A stretch of DNA of 64,000 bases from DATKXU01 sp035528905 (GTDB lineage Bacteria; Armatimonadota; UBA5829; DTJY01), in assembly GCA_035528905.1 (NCBI GenBank), contig DATKXU010000082.1, positions 85,363-149,362 on the forward strand. The letters are read 5' to 3'. Of the stretch, positions 26,942 through 38,684 are shown piece after piece; positions within the stretch are counted from its first letter, which is position 1; every line of letters starts with the position of its first letter. The translations under genes and the position numbers were made by a program. The notes beneath the pieces were generated by a model. The model did no database searches. It worked only from the letters and a program-made list of their open reading frames with translations, and had not been told where the DNA came from.

Positions 26942-29900
26942 CTACTCCGCCTTCTCAACGGTAATCGCCATGACCTTGATGGCCGGATTATTCGGCAGAG
27001 ACAGAGATGTCAGCTCGGCTTTGGAATCCACCGAGAGAACGTAGTGGTTCAGGTAGCACGCCTGGCCTCGTTGGTCCGCGTCCGGCGAATGCCGGTGCAG
27101 GCAGACGAAAGCAGGATGCTCCCCGTGCTTCGGCGCTTCGTTCCACGCGCTGAACTGAACCGTCGAAGCGGCCTTGCTCCCATTGTACGTCAAAGCAAAC
27201 TCGCCGGTCGTGTCCTGCGTCGCCAGCGCCAGAACGTGGACAGCCGCATACCGGCCGGGCTTCAGCACGACCGACTGGCCCTTGCAAGATACGGCGTTCT
27301 TCGCCCCGTCGGCCTTGGACGGGTACCTGAACGATATCCGCCTCGATGATTCCAGGCCTGCGCCCTGAGCGGATGTCCAGAGCCCGCACGGCCACAACTT
27401 GTCAGGAGCAGCAACCGCAGTTACCTGCGGAGGAATAAACTCCGCGGCAAGGCTGAGGCCGGCACCATCCGCATCTCCGTCCGCCCGGTTCGCATCGAAG
27501 CTGACCACATCCGAGTCGAACAGTTGCGTCAAGTCCTGCACCGCCAACTTGCCATTTGTGACTTTCACAGGCACGACGAGGATATCGCCGCCGCGCGTAT
27601 TCGCCGAGGTCGAGACCCATTTGTCTCCGTGGGCGAGATCCCACACCAGGTAGTACTGGCCGTCGTATGGGGGCGGCGTCACAGAGGCTTTCACGATAAC
27701 CCGCTCGCCCGGACGCACATCCGTCGGCAGCCGCGTCTTTGCGCCATCCCAGATGGCTTCTATCCCATCCAGGTAGTACCAGTGGTATCCGACGCTGAAT
27801 TCGGCCTTGGTCCAGACATCCGCTCCCGCGTTCTCGATGGTGAGGCTGACCTTGCACTGCCTGCCCGCCGGCATCTCTCCTGGGCTGTCGTTCGCGACAA
27901 ACCTCGGGCCGTAGTCATCCGCGAGTACCTTCACTGCCTCCTGGCCGAAGCGCACCGGAACGCACTGGCCGTCCGCCTGAACCATTTCCCAGGAGAGGAC
28001 ATAGGTCCACAGATCGTTCTGTGTCCACACGGGAATCGGTGCGCCGTCCTGGCTTGCGACTTTCACAGGCACGGTTAACTCGATCGCCCGGCCAGGCTCC
28101 AAGTCCGCCGCCAAATCCGCAGTGCCTGCGCATCCCGGCAGGCTCTCAACCGAATCCTCGGAATCCTTGCTCAGGTGGACGGATGCCTTCCGCCAGCGAT
28201 AGCCCAGCTTCAGGTCGCCCGCCTTCCAAGTGGCGGCGCCGTCGTTTCTGAGCTTCACACTGACATCGTACGCCCCACCGGACTTCACGAGCGTGGGCAG
28301 CGTCGAACCAACCAGGCTGAAGCCAACGGCGGGCGCCGTGCCTATCTTTACCGGCACACACAGGGGCACGTCTCCGCCGTTTGAGAACCACTCATCGCGC
28401 GAGCGGACAAGTTCCCATCGAAGCTCGTAGTCACCCTCAGGGAGGGGCTTGCCATCCTGGTCAGCAGATCGAATGCCAATCGTCTTTTCCAGCACATGCC
28501 CCGCGAGAACAGTCTCCTGAAGCGGCAGCCGTGCCCCAGAGTCGGCAAACAGAGTACCATCCTTGAACCACCGGCCGGCAAGGAATACGCCTTGCAGTCC
28601 GGGATACCATGGCCTTGTGCCAGCATTCTTAACTGCCAGCGTCACCTGATAAAGCGCCCCGGGCGGCATCACAGATGGCGTATTGTGCTTGAGGAACTTC
28701 GCATCATACGCCCGCATGCCGTTGAAGCGGAGCATGTTGATCTTGGTCAGGCTGACGTACTGGTTGCCATACTCGCTGCTGGGACAGATGTCGCTTCCCT
28801 CGTGAAGCTCATTCCAGCCGTCCACGATCACCCAGTCGGGCGCCTTCTCAATCAGGGCATCCCAGTCTTTCTTGTACGTATCCCCGCCCACTCTGGACCG
28901 CATCGGCGTCCCAAGCCGGACAGCCGAATCTTCGTATCCTGCTCCAACTCCGGCAATGCGTATCCAGCCGGTCTCATCGAACTGCAAGCCCAATCCTGCT
29001 CCGTAGTTCGAGTATCCATCCATTACAGCCGCCTTGGGCCGGAAGTCCGAATGGCCGATCCAGATGAGCTTGCTCCCGTCGAAATCCTTCGCAAACCGCT
29101 CGCCGCAATACTCCACGAAGCCAGCGTCCAGATCGCTGAACCGCGAAGCCGTGTACAAGACCACAATATAGGCCGGCTGTCCGCCCCTCTCCAGGGGAAG
29201 TTGAACGGCCGCCCGGAACTCGTCCGGCACCTGGAGGAAGAAATCCTTGATCATGCCGTAAAAGGTCTCCTTGACCTCGGCGTCCTTCAGGTCGGGCGTG
29301 CCCCCGTATTGAACCCACATGCCGCTTGTATCGTTGAACATTGCCACAAGAGGGTAGCTCTTGCCCTCGGCTTTCAACTCCTTCAAAGCCTGCACCATGC
29401 AATTCAGGCCCTTCGAGGCAAACTGTTTTTTGGTGGCGGCCGCTCCCCAGTATACGGGGATTACCACGTCTATTCCGGCGTTACTGATATTGGTAAGCTG
29501 GTCCTTATGCCACTGCATACGGTCGTGTGAGAACCAAGGGCCGACTCCTTCGAGAGGGTGGTCGGTGAGCTCGCTATGTCCATCCATATCGCGCACGTGG
29601 CTGAACGGAGCTTCGCGGCGCTCGTCGGCCTGGTACCAGTAGAAGTAGTGGGTCAGCGCGAGCTTCTCGATCATCAATCTCTTCCCTGACACGACACCGG
29701 GCGGCTCAGGTTTGGTCACCTGGAAGCGCATATCCCGAATCCACTCACCCGGACCAAGGTTCCCATCAACAAGCGGCGCCCTGCGAGTGACCTTACGGCA
29801 GACGATAGCGCTGTCTTGCCGGGCGATTATAGTAGGAGTATCCACGAACTTTACAGTCCCCCACTTTGCGGGGACGTGCACATCCTCCTCGCTTGCCGCC

Positions 29901-30430
29901 TCGGGCGAGAGGCTGACAAACCCCGTATTCTCACCTCTCATCCGGCAGATCACGTTGAAGCCCATGACCTGTCCCGGCGACGGCGGGCCGCCCATCTCCT
30001 TCCACGGCATGGCAAGCTCTACGATGTAGCCGATGTCCCGGTCATACGACCTGTTCACCGTGCCTTGGACTCTTCTGGCGCATTTGAAGGTGAAGATCTT
30101 CTTGGGCTTGGGCGATCCGTTCTCGCCGACTACGAAGCTGGAACCGCCTCCTGCACTGACTGACATTTGGAAAGTACTCGGCGTGCGATTAGGCGCACGC
30201 TGGTTGTCCGTCTCCAGAAACACCTCAACGCAGTCATCTTCCCACGGGTTCGACATGTGGGTAGTGTTGGTGCTCACCACGTCGGGATCCTGGACCTCGA
30301 ATGCCGCGTAGAAAAAGGAGTCATCCCATATGGTGTAGCAAGTCACTTTGTCTGCGGCACGAGCAGGCAAGCAGAACATGAGGGCAAGCAGGAGGAATAG
30401 ACACGTGAATATGCGCAAATTCTGCATCAT
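26942..30430 (-). CDS. Large secreted GH99-like (DUF5010-type) protein with CBM9-like and Ig-like domains
   Basis: 1162 residues. Signal peptide (about 1-25). A CBM9-like sugar-binding domain follows (about 27-205, with WEDDCVEVFLETDN). The catalytic-looking barrel (about 250-570) has LTHYFYWYQADERR, GIDVVIPVYWGAA and DWVIVDGWNELHEGSD; the last contains an acidic pair as in GH99/GH71-like barrels acting on mannans. Then come three Ig-like modules with IENAGADVW / RNDGAATWKAG strands, resembling NBR1-type or CARDB domains, and a C-terminal beta domain. Likely exported polysaccharide hydrolase. Substrate uncertain. The gene stands alone, convergent with the ferritin-like gene. Confidence 0.75.
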   Translation of the reverse strand: MMQNLRIFTCLFLLLALMFCLPARAADKVTCYTIWDDSFFYAAFEVQDPDVVSTNTTHMSNPWEDDCVEVFLETDNQRAPNRTPSTFQMSVSAGGGSSFVVGENGSPKPKKIFTFKCARRVQGTVNRSYDRDIGYIVELAMPWKEMGGPPSPGQVMGFNVICRMRGENTGFVSLSPEAASEEDVHVPAKWGTVKFVDTPTIIARQDSAIVCRKVTRRAPLVDGNLGPGEWIRDMRFQVTKPEPPGVVSGKRLMIEKLALTHYFYWYQADERREAPFSHVRDMDGHSELTDHPLEGVGPWFSHDRMQWHKDQLTNISNAGIDVVIPVYWGAAATKKQFASKGLNCMVQALKELKAEGKSYPLVAMFNDTSGMWVQYGGTPDLKDAEVKETFYGMIKDFFLQVPDEFRAAVQLPLERGGQPAYIVVLYTASRFSDLDAGFVEYCGERFAKDFDGSKLIWIGHSDFRPKAAVMDGYSNYGAGLGLQFDETGWIRIAGVGAGYEDSAVRLGTPMRSRVGGDTYKKDWDALIEKAPDWVIVDGWNELHEGSDICPSSEYGNQYVSLTKINMLRFNGMRAYDAKFLKHNTPSVMPPGALYQVTLAVKNAGTRPWYPGLQGVFLAGRWFKDGTLFADSGARLPLQETVLAGHVLEKTIGIRSADQDGKPLPEGDYELRWELVRSRDEWFSNGGDVPLCVPVKIGTAPAVGFSLVGSTLPTLVKSGGAYDVSVKLRNDGAATWKAGDLKLGYRWRKASVHLSKDSEDSVESLPGCAGTADLAADLEPGRAIELTVPVKVASQDGAPIPVWTQNDLWTYVLSWEMVQADGQCVPVRFGQEAVKVLADDYGPRFVANDSPGEMPAGRQCKVSLTIENAGADVWTKAEFSVGYHWYYLDGIEAIWDGAKTRLPTDVRPGERVIVKASVTPPPYDGQYYLVWDLAHGDKWVSTSANTRGGDILVVPVKVTNGKLAVQDLTQLFDSDVVSFDANRADGDADGAGLSLAAEFIPPQVTAVAAPDKLWPCGLWTSAQGAGLESSRRISFRYPSKADGAKNAVSCKGQSVVLKPGRYAAVHVLALATQDTTGEFALTYNGSKAASTVQFSAWNEAPKHGEHPAFVCLHRHSPDADQRGQACYLNHYVLSVDSKAELTSLSLPNNPAIKVMAITVEKAE

Positions 30431-30557
30431 TGCGACATCCTTTCAAGAGCGGTGGGTAGAAGAATAAAGGAATGGGAGAAAGGCAGTGGGAGAGAAAAAG
30501 TTGCAGAGATGTCCCATTCCCCCATTGCGCAAGTCTCCATTTCCAAAATACCTTACG

Positions 30558-31715
30558 TCAGCGGCTAATCTTTTGCACGAACCTTGCCATGCGCTCCATC
30601 GCCTGCTGGATGTTCTGCAGGTTGGTCGCATAGGAGCAGCGGATATATCCCTCACCGCACTTGCCGAACACATTGCCCGGCACGACCGCGACCTTTTCCT
30701 CATACAGCAGGCGTTCGGAAAACTCATCCGAGGACAGGCTGGTGCTCTTTATGCAGGGGAACGCGTAGAATGCGCCCTTTGGGTCTAAGCAGTCCAGCCC
30801 CATCTTGTTCAGGCTGGCTACAATCAGGCGCCGTCTGCGGTCGTACTGCCGGAGCATTTCCGCCGTATCGCCTTCTCCGTTCTTCAGTGCCTCTATCGCA
30901 GCCATCTGGGCGGTGATCGGAGCGCACATGATTATGTACTGATGGATCTTCATCATGGCCTCGATCACCTCGGGGTTGGAAGCCGCATACCCTATGCGCC
31001 ACCCGGTCATCGCGAAGGCTTTCGAAAAACCATTGAGGTATATCGTTCGCTCATAGGCACCATCCAGGGAAGCAACGCAGGTATGCTCGACGCCGTAGAT
31101 GAGCTTGTCGTAGATTTCGTCGCTTATGATGTACAGATCGTGGGCTTTAGCGATGTCCACCAGCGCCTGCAAATCGTCCCTGGGCATTATTGCCCCGGTC
31201 GGGTTGCTCGGAAAGCTGAGCATGATCGCCCTGGTCTTCGGAGTCACTGCGCGGTCTATCTGCTCGGGCTTAGGGGCAAATCCGGTCTCAGGGCCGGTGC
31301 TGACAGACACGGGCACGCCGCCCGCGAACACCACGCAGGGCTGGTACGCGACGAAACAGGGCTCGGGAATGATGACTTCCTCGCCCGGCTCGAGGATCGC
31401 CCGCAGAGCGAGGTCTACCGCCTCGCTCACTCCCACGGTTATCAGGATTTGATTCTTCGGATCGTACCTTACACCGTACTTGTCCTCGATGTAGGCCGAC
31501 AGCGCCTCGCGGAGTTCGAGCAGCCCGTAGTTGGACGTATAGGTGGTGTATCCCTTTTCGAGGGAATAGATGCACGCCTCGCGGATGCGCCAGGGCGTGA
31601 CGAAGTCCGGCTCTCCCACGCCGAGAGAGATCACGTCCTCCATCTGCGAGACGATATCGAAGAACTTCCGAATGCCGGAAGCCGGAACCGATTTGACTCT
31701 GCTTGAAATATGCAT
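30558..31715 (-). CDS. Class I/II PLP aminotransferase
   Basis: 385 residues, fold type I. PLP-binding Lys in LNGFSKAFAMTGWRIGYAAS, Asp/Tyr contacts in IISDEIYDKLIYG, and substrate loop in LSFPSNPTGAIM. Close in pattern to the aspartate/aromatic aminotransferase group often paired with an Lrp regulator. Start at the ATG giving MHISSRVKSVPASGIRKFFD, where family similarity begins, with AGGA upstream. The Lrp-type gene lies 62 bp upstream on the same strand and probably controls or is cotranscribed with it. Confidence 0.9.
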   Translation of the reverse strand: MHISSRVKSVPASGIRKFFDIVSQMEDVISLGVGEPDFVTPWRIREACIYSLEKGYTTYTSNYGLLELREALSAYIEDKYGVRYDPKNQILITVGVSEAVDLALRAILEPGEEVIIPEPCFVAYQPCVVFAGGVPVSVSTGPETGFAPKPEQIDRAVTPKTRAIMLSFPSNPTGAIMPRDDLQALVDIAKAHDLYIISDEIYDKLIYGVEHTCVASLDGAYERTIYLNGFSKAFAMTGWRIGYAASNPEVIEAMMKIHQYIIMCAPITAQMAAIEALKNGEGDTAEMLRQYDRRRRLIVASLNKMGLDCLDPKGAFYAFPCIKSTSLSSDEFSERLLYEEKVAVVPGNVFGKCGEGYIRCSYATNLQNIQQAMERMARFVQKISR

Positions 31716-31777
31716 CGTTGTCCTACACGGTGCGTGATACATGAAGGAACTGCTGCCCTCGCGCATTACGGACTGCC

Positions 31778-32257
31778 CTATGGCGTGATGGCGAGGCGCC
31801 TGTCGCCCTCCGGAGCCTCGAAGATGACCCCGTCCTCCTTGTATCTCTTCAGCAGGAAGTGTGTATTGGTTGACTGAACGCGGTCAATCGTGGCCAGCTT
31901 CTCTGCCACGAAGAACGCTACCTCCTTCATGGACTTGCCGCTGACCTGAACGCGCAAATCGTGCGGACCCGACACAAGATACACCGCCCGAACCTCAGGG
32001 AAGCGGTATATGCGCTCGGCCACATCATCGAACCCAACCCCGCGTTCCGGGGAGACTCTGACATCAATGAAGGCAATAACCGGCTCCTCCCCCAGTTTTT
32101 CCCAATCTATGACCGTCTTGTAGCGCCGGATGATCCCCTTCCGCTCATATTCCTCAATGGTTGCTTTTACCTCATCCGGTGACTTACCAGTCATGGATGC
32201 GATTTCTTCGGCGCTCAGACGGCAGTCTTCCTCCAGGATTCTCAGTATCTCTTCCAT
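31778..32257 (-). CDS. Lrp/AsnC-family transcriptional regulator
   Basis: 159 residues: N-terminal winged helix (CRLSAEEIASMTGKSPDEVK, IIRRYKTVIDW) and C-terminal RAM domain (IDVRVSPERGVGFDDVAERI, YLVSGPHDLRVQVSGKSMKE). These bind an amino acid and multimerise. Placed upstream of the aminotransferase, so feed-forward control by an amino acid is plausible. Confidence 0.92.
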   Translation of the reverse strand: MEEILRILEEDCRLSAEEIASMTGKSPDEVKATIEEYERKGIIRRYKTVIDWEKLGEEPVIAFIDVRVSPERGVGFDDVAERIYRFPEVRAVYLVSGPHDLRVQVSGKSMKEVAFFVAEKLATIDRVQSTNTHFLLKRYKEDGVIFEAPEGDRRLAITP

Positions 32258-32377
32258 ACAGATAGTCCTTCCTGCATTGGGGATTTGCAGCTTGACTATA
32301 GCATCGAAGGGTCATCATTGTCAACGTCAACCCGGCCAGGATCGGCTCAGCAGGAGCTTCGCCCTCCCGTGGCTGAA

Positions 32378-33379
32378 TTACTTGCCGCCGCGAGTGAGCT
32401 GATCGAGGATGACGGCGGCGAGGATGACAAAGCCCTTCGCCACCATCTGGTAGAACGCGGAGACGTCGAGCAGACTCAGCCCGTTGTCCAGAACGCCGAT
32501 CACCAGGGCGCCGATGAGCGTCCCCAGAACAGTTCCCCTGCCGCCCATCAGGCTTGTGCCGCCGAGGACAACCGCCGCGATGGCGCTCAGCTCGAACATA
32601 ATCCCCGATTTCGGATCGCCGGAAGCGAGCCGCGTCGCCAGGAGCATTCCGCTCAGCCCGGAGAGCATCCCGCAGAGTGTGTACACCTGAAGCTTCACGC
32701 GATTTACACTCACACCAGAGAGCCGCGCCGCCTCTTCGTTCCCGCCGATAGCGTAGACGTGCCTGCCGAAGTTCGTGCGCGAGAGGATGACATAGCCGAC
32801 CGCTACTATGAGCAGCGCGATCAATACCAGCGACGGGATGTGCAGAAATGGGACATCTGACGCGCCGAGATCGCCAACTTCGGGCGGCAGCGGGCTTACG
32901 GGCCTCCCGTCCGTGTAGACGTAGGCCAAGCCTCTGGCAATGGTCATCACCGCGAGGGTGGCTACGAACGGAGCCACGCGAAACCGTGTGACCACCAGAC
33001 CACTGAATGCGCCACAACCGCTTCCTATCACACCTGCGACCACGGCCGACAGCGGAATCGCCAGCAGCATCGGGAGCTGTGGTATCAGCGGCAGGGAACC
33101 AATCGAGAAACCATCCCTCAGGAACGTCATGGAAATGACGCCTGCCAGGGCCAGCACGGATCCCACGGAGAGATCAATGCCTGCCGTAATGATGACAAAG
33201 GTGAGTCCGACGGCGAGGATCGTGTTTATGGCTATCTGGCGGGAAACGTTCGCAATGTTCTCGGGCGTGATGAAAACGTGCTTCGGCGTCTTCCAGGTGA
33301 AATAGGCGCAGAGCAGCACGAGGAAGATGACGATCCCGTACTGGGATACGTTCCTGAGGACACTGTTCGGCTTACCCAC
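32378..33379 (-). CDS. rbsC: Sugar ABC transporter permease (RbsC type)
   Basis: 333 residues, about nine membrane segments. Family blocks ITAGIDLSVGSVLALAGVIS, GRHVYAIGGNEEAARLSGV and GGTSLMGGRGTVLGTLIGAL are present. Inner-membrane channel for a pentose-like sugar. 3 bp after rbsA, so the two are translationally linked. The true sugar is unknown; the gene symbol reflects family only. Confidence 0.9.
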   Translation of the reverse strand: MGKPNSVLRNVSQYGIVIFLVLLCAYFTWKTPKHVFITPENIANVSRQIAINTILAVGLTFVIITAGIDLSVGSVLALAGVISMTFLRDGFSIGSLPLIPQLPMLLAIPLSAVVAGVIGSGCGAFSGLVVTRFRVAPFVATLAVMTIARGLAYVYTDGRPVSPLPPEVGDLGASDVPFLHIPSLVLIALLIVAVGYVILSRTNFGRHVYAIGGNEEAARLSGVSVNRVKLQVYTLCGMLSGLSGMLLATRLASGDPKSGIMFELSAIAAVVLGGTSLMGGRGTVLGTLIGALVIGVLDNGLSLLDVSAFYQMVAKGFVILAAVILDQLTRGGK

Positions 33380-33382
33380 GAA

Positions 33383-34885
<1,503 letters not shown>

Positions 34886-34904
34886 TCTTCTTTCCTCGTA
34901 CTCG

Positions 34905-34945
34905 TGCTTACCAGTCAGTTATCAGCTGTCAGCTAAAAACTGCCC
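34905..34945. repeat. CAGTTATCAGCTGTCAGCTAA phrase in the transporter operon
   Basis: Between rbsB and rbsA. The same phrase type (CAGCTAACAGCCAACTGC) occurs in the 16S-23S spacer (about 40611-40660) and inside 23S (41468-41506). Confidence 0.55.
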
Positions 34946-35023
34946 TCACCGACATGACTCCGAACACTCTTGATACCGGATTCACGAGTGAGAGTAGGAT
35001 TCATAAGTAGGAATCCCCGCGTC

Positions 35024-35971
35024 TCACTTTGTCTCCGCCTCGAGGGAGGCCTTATCGATTATGCCGACCTCGACGGGCACCTTCTTCGGGACCTGTTCAC
35101 CGTTAAGGTACTTCACTACCATCTCGATCATCGTCGAGCCGATCTCGCGCGGGTACTGGACTGCATCCGCCTTGAGAGGGGTCCCCTTCAGGATCTCCTC
35201 CCTGGCTTCGGGATCGCCGTCATAGCCTACGATGACGACGTCCTTCCTCTTCGACTGCCGAAGTGCTGCGAGCGCCCCGAGAGATGTGCTGTCGTTGATT
35301 GCGAAGACGCCGCTTATGTCCGGGTGCGACTGGAGCATGTTCTCCATGACGCTCATGGAGGTCGTCCGCTCGCCGTCTCCCGGCGGCCTGGCCACTATCT
35401 TAATGCCTGGGTACTTGGAAATCGCCTCCACAAACCCCTTGGTTCGGTCAACCACGCTCATGACCTTCGGATGGTCAATAATGATGATTTTGCCTTTGCC
35501 TTTCAGCAGCTTGGCCATGTACTCGCCGGCGACGCGGCCGCCTTCAACGTTATCCGATGCAACATGGCAGACCACATCCCCGCTGTTCGCGGCGATATCC
35601 GCAGTGAAAACGGGAATGCCCGCCTTGTTTGCACGCGTGATAGCCCCGCCGATGGTGTCTGAATCAACCGGGCAGACCACGAGCGCATCCACATGCTGGG
35701 TTATGAAGTTCTCGATCTGCGACTGCTGCTTCTCCATCTCAAACTGCGCGGACTGGATGTTGAGCTTGACATTGTGCTCGGCGGCGGTCTCCCTCATCGC
35801 AGCTTCCAGCTCCTGGTAGAAGGGATGCTCCTTGGTCAGAAGCGTCACGCCGACCGTGTAAGCCTTCCCGCCACCCTTAGCGCCAAGCTGCTTCTTCCCA
35901 CACGAAGCTATTCCGACAGCCAGCGCAACACTCATCACCACAACGATTGCATAAAATGATCTCCTCTTCAA
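35024..35971 (-). CDS. rbsB: Sugar-binding lipoprotein of the ABC importer (RbsB type)
   Basis: 315 residues. Lipobox VGIASC (about residues 19-24) after a signal helix, then a periplasmic-binding-protein type I fold: YTVGVTLLTKEHPFYQELEA, DALVVCPVDSDTIGGAITRA, VFAINDSTSLGALAAL and VVIVGYDGDPEAREEI. Anchored in the membrane, it delivers a sugar to RbsA/RbsC. It heads the transporter genes, 60 bp downstream of the TPR protein gene. Confidence 0.92.
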   Translation of the reverse strand: MKRRSFYAIVVVMSVALAVGIASCGKKQLGAKGGGKAYTVGVTLLTKEHPFYQELEAAMRETAAEHNVKLNIQSAQFEMEKQQSQIENFITQHVDALVVCPVDSDTIGGAITRANKAGIPVFTADIAANSGDVVCHVASDNVEGGRVAGEYMAKLLKGKGKIIIIDHPKVMSVVDRTKGFVEAISKYPGIKIVARPPGDGERTTSMSVMENMLQSHPDISGVFAINDSTSLGALAALRQSKRKDVVIVGYDGDPEAREEILKGTPLKADAVQYPREIGSTMIEMVVKYLNGEQVPKKVPVEVGIIDKASLEAETK

Positions 35972-36031
35972 ATGACTGCCCCCTCTCTATCCGAAATCCT
36001 CTACGCCTCCAGAACATGACCGGTTCCGGCC

Positions 36032-38500
36032 CTACTTCGGCTGCTCCTGACCGGCATCCGCGCCTGGCACCAGAGGAGCCGCCCCTGCGTCCGGCGCGGC
36101 CTTCTCTCCACCCTCCGAACCAGGCGGAGGCGGCACCCTGCCCTCCAACCGATCAATGGTTTGCTTTATGAACGGATTGTCCGGGTACTTCTCAAGAAGC
36201 TTCTTAAGTATCTCCAGAGCTTTCCCCTTTTCTCCCTTTCTTTCGTAAACCGCTGCCACTCTGAACTGAAGGAACGTGTCATCGGGTTTGGCCTTCACAG
36301 CAACCTCATACTCAGCCAGCGCATCGTCGAGTCTATCAATCCCTTCCAGATAGTGGGCAAGGGAGACCCTCGCCGCCGTGTCATCGGGATTCTTCTCAAG
36401 CATGCCCCGGAGGAACTTGATGGCCTCGTCGTGCTTTCCGGCATTCCGGTAGACTTCAATCAATGCCTGCTTTGTCGAGTCCGGCTCGGGGTACCTATTG
36501 TACAAATCCTCGAAGTAAGGCACCGCGTCCGCGGACTTCTCCAGCCGCTCGTATGATGCAACCAGGGTCGTGATAGCTCCCGCGTTCTTGACATCTTTGT
36601 CTATCAAGCTTTTGAGGAAAGCGTGGCCTTCGTCTGCCTTGTTCAGCTTCTCGTACACCTTCATCGCGCTGTCGAGCACAGGCTCGTAGTTCGGCCTGAG
36701 CTCCAATGCCTGCCTGTAGAAGGTAAGCGCTTCCTCGTCCTTTCCGTCTCTCGATTTAATAGAAGCGATGGTATAAATGGTCTCGAAATCCTTGGGGTTC
36801 CTCTTCAACAGGACGAGATACTCGTCCACTGCCTCCCTGTTACGCCCCTGCCGCTCCAGCGCAAGCGCGAGAGCGCCGCGTACTGCCACGTTAGCGGGGT
36901 CCAGGGCCAAGAGCTGGCGGTAAGCCAGGATCGCCTGGTTCGGCTTCCCCATCCTCTCCAGCAAGCCGGGTATGGCCATCAGGGTGAAGATGTCCTTAGG
37001 TGCGACTTTCTGATATTCCTTGTAGACGGCCAGGGCATCCTCCAGCTTGCCCTGGCGGATATAGACACCAGCTATGCCGGTGTACGAAGTTGCATCGGTA
37101 AGGCTGATGTCCTTGATCTTCTTGTAATAGGAGATAGCTTCGTCGAACTTCTCTTGCCTTTCCAACGCCCTGGCGAGGGCGGCCAATGCCCGCGTATCCT
37201 TCGGGCTTAGCTCGACAGCCTTCTTCGCCTCCGCTACAGCCTCGTCCAATTTGTTCTGGCGCTGCAAGAGCGCAGCAATAGCCAGATGCGCCTCCAGCCT
37301 CCCCGGTTCCAGTTCGAGATGCTTTCTGTAGGCCGCAATGGCCTCGTCAAGCTTTCCGTCCACCACGTAGACGTCCGCAATCGCATCCCGAGCAGGGTAA
37401 TCCTTCGGATCGAATTCCAGGATTTTATCGTACTGCGCGATAGCATCGGCTGTCTCGCCCCGCTGCTCCGCCACGAATCCCAATCCCATGTACGCCCTCT
37501 TGCTCTTCGGGTTCAGTTCCAATACCTTCTTGTACCAGGTCTCGGCCTCGTCCAACTTCCTTTCATACGTGAGGGTGACCGCCAAGCCGGTCACCGCCGC
37601 CTCGTCCTTCGGGTTCAGTTCCGCGGCCTCCCGGAATCGTTTCTCGGCCTCCTGATACTTCAAGAGCATCAGATACAACTGCCCGGAGTTGATATAGGCA
37701 GCAAAGTTCTTGGGATTGATCGCAATCGCTTTGTCGTAGGTGGCAGCGGCCTGACTCACGAACCTCAGGTCCGCATACAGCGATCCCAACGCCATGAGAT
37801 AGTTCTCGTCTCCCGGGGCAAGAGCCACAGCCTTCTTCAGACTCTCGAGGGCCGCGTCGCCGTCCCCCAACCCGGCCTGACAAACGGCCAGCGCAAACCA
37901 ACCATGAGCATGCTTCGGATCCAGCTTCACGGCGTGTTGGAGTGCGTCCACGGCTTCCTTGTATTTCCCCCGGCTGGCTCGAGCCGAGCCAAGGTTAAAC
38001 CAGCCCTGAAAGTCCTGCGGATCATATCTGACAACGGCCTGGAATTCCTTTTCGGCCAAGTCGAACTTCTGCTCGAGAGCATTCAGAATCCCCAGCTCCA
38101 TATGCGCACCCGCAAGCTTGGGATCGTACATGACAGCCTTCTTGAGGCTCGTCCTTGCCTGCTCCTTCCGACCTGTCTGCAGGTAGAGCCGGCCGAGGAG
38201 CAAATGGAGCTTTCCATCCTTTGGAGAAATCTTGAGGGCCTGGCCCAGGTAGGTCTCCGCCGCCTTAGGGTCTCCGGTCTGGACGCTCAGCTCAGCCAGA
38301 TTCACATAGGAGGGAATGTGCTTCGGATCGAGTTGGACCGCCTTCTTGAACTCAGCAATCGCTTGCCTGGACTTTCCTTGCTTTGACAGAGCTACGCCCT
38401 GGTCGTAGCGAGCCTTCGCGCTATCCGCGGCCACCGCAGAGACCGCTAGGACTGCAAGCAGGATGAGAGCAGTCCACCGAAAAGAGTGCTTGAGGAGCAT
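36032..38500 (-). CDS. Exported tetratricopeptide-repeat protein
   Basis: 822 residues. A signal peptide (about 1-24) is followed by some twenty consecutive 34-residue TPRs with near-canonical spacing (for example AIAEFKKAVQLDPKHIPSYV and EALTFYRQALELRPNYEPVL). The tail is Pro/Ala-rich (RVPPPPGSEGG...). TPR solenoids of this length serve as scaffolds for protein complexes in the envelope, such as exopolysaccharide or type IV pilus assembly. It lies directly upstream of the transporter genes and downstream of nothing, so it may be the first gene of that unit. Confidence 0.85.
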   Translation of the reverse strand: MLLKHSFRWTALILLAVLAVSAVAADSAKARYDQGVALSKQGKSRQAIAEFKKAVQLDPKHIPSYVNLAELSVQTGDPKAAETYLGQALKISPKDGKLHLLLGRLYLQTGRKEQARTSLKKAVMYDPKLAGAHMELGILNALEQKFDLAEKEFQAVVRYDPQDFQGWFNLGSARASRGKYKEAVDALQHAVKLDPKHAHGWFALAVCQAGLGDGDAALESLKKAVALAPGDENYLMALGSLYADLRFVSQAAATYDKAIAINPKNFAAYINSGQLYLMLLKYQEAEKRFREAAELNPKDEAAVTGLAVTLTYERKLDEAETWYKKVLELNPKSKRAYMGLGFVAEQRGETADAIAQYDKILEFDPKDYPARDAIADVYVVDGKLDEAIAAYRKHLELEPGRLEAHLAIAALLQRQNKLDEAVAEAKKAVELSPKDTRALAALARALERQEKFDEAISYYKKIKDISLTDATSYTGIAGVYIRQGKLEDALAVYKEYQKVAPKDIFTLMAIPGLLERMGKPNQAILAYRQLLALDPANVAVRGALALALERQGRNREAVDEYLVLLKRNPKDFETIYTIASIKSRDGKDEEALTFYRQALELRPNYEPVLDSAMKVYEKLNKADEGHAFLKSLIDKDVKNAGAITTLVASYERLEKSADAVPYFEDLYNRYPEPDSTKQALIEVYRNAGKHDEAIKFLRGMLEKNPDDTAARVSLAHYLEGIDRLDDALAEYEVAVKAKPDDTFLQFRVAAVYERKGEKGKALEILKKLLEKYPDNPFIKQTIDRLEGRVPPPPGSEGGEKAAPDAGAAPLVPGADAGQEQPK

Positions 38501-38646
38501 TGGTATATCCTTTCAACAGCGTATGGGAGCACCGCCCACGCGCTCACGAGAGCGGCGACTAAATTCTAGGTGATAGCGCATCAAAAGTCAAGGCGCAACA
38601 ACGCTTCACAAGGGAGAAGAAGTACGGGAGCGTCCATAGAAGCGAA

Positions 38647-38684
38647 GAGGGACTGCCGCCCGCAGGCGGCAGTCCCTCTTATAT
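38647..38684. terminator. Strong GC hairpin between TPR gene and rRNA operon
   Basis: Perfect 14-bp stem GAGGGACTGCCGCC (38647-38660) with GGCGGCAGTCCCTC (38665-38678), loop CGCA, followed by TTATAT on the plus strand. It could insulate the rRNA operon from upstream plus-strand transcription or terminate the remnant gene on the minus strand. Confidence 0.55.

Noticed and set aside
37286..38386. Long open frame antisense to the TPR protein
   Set aside because: It mirrors the 34-residue repeats of the real gene and has no ribosome site.
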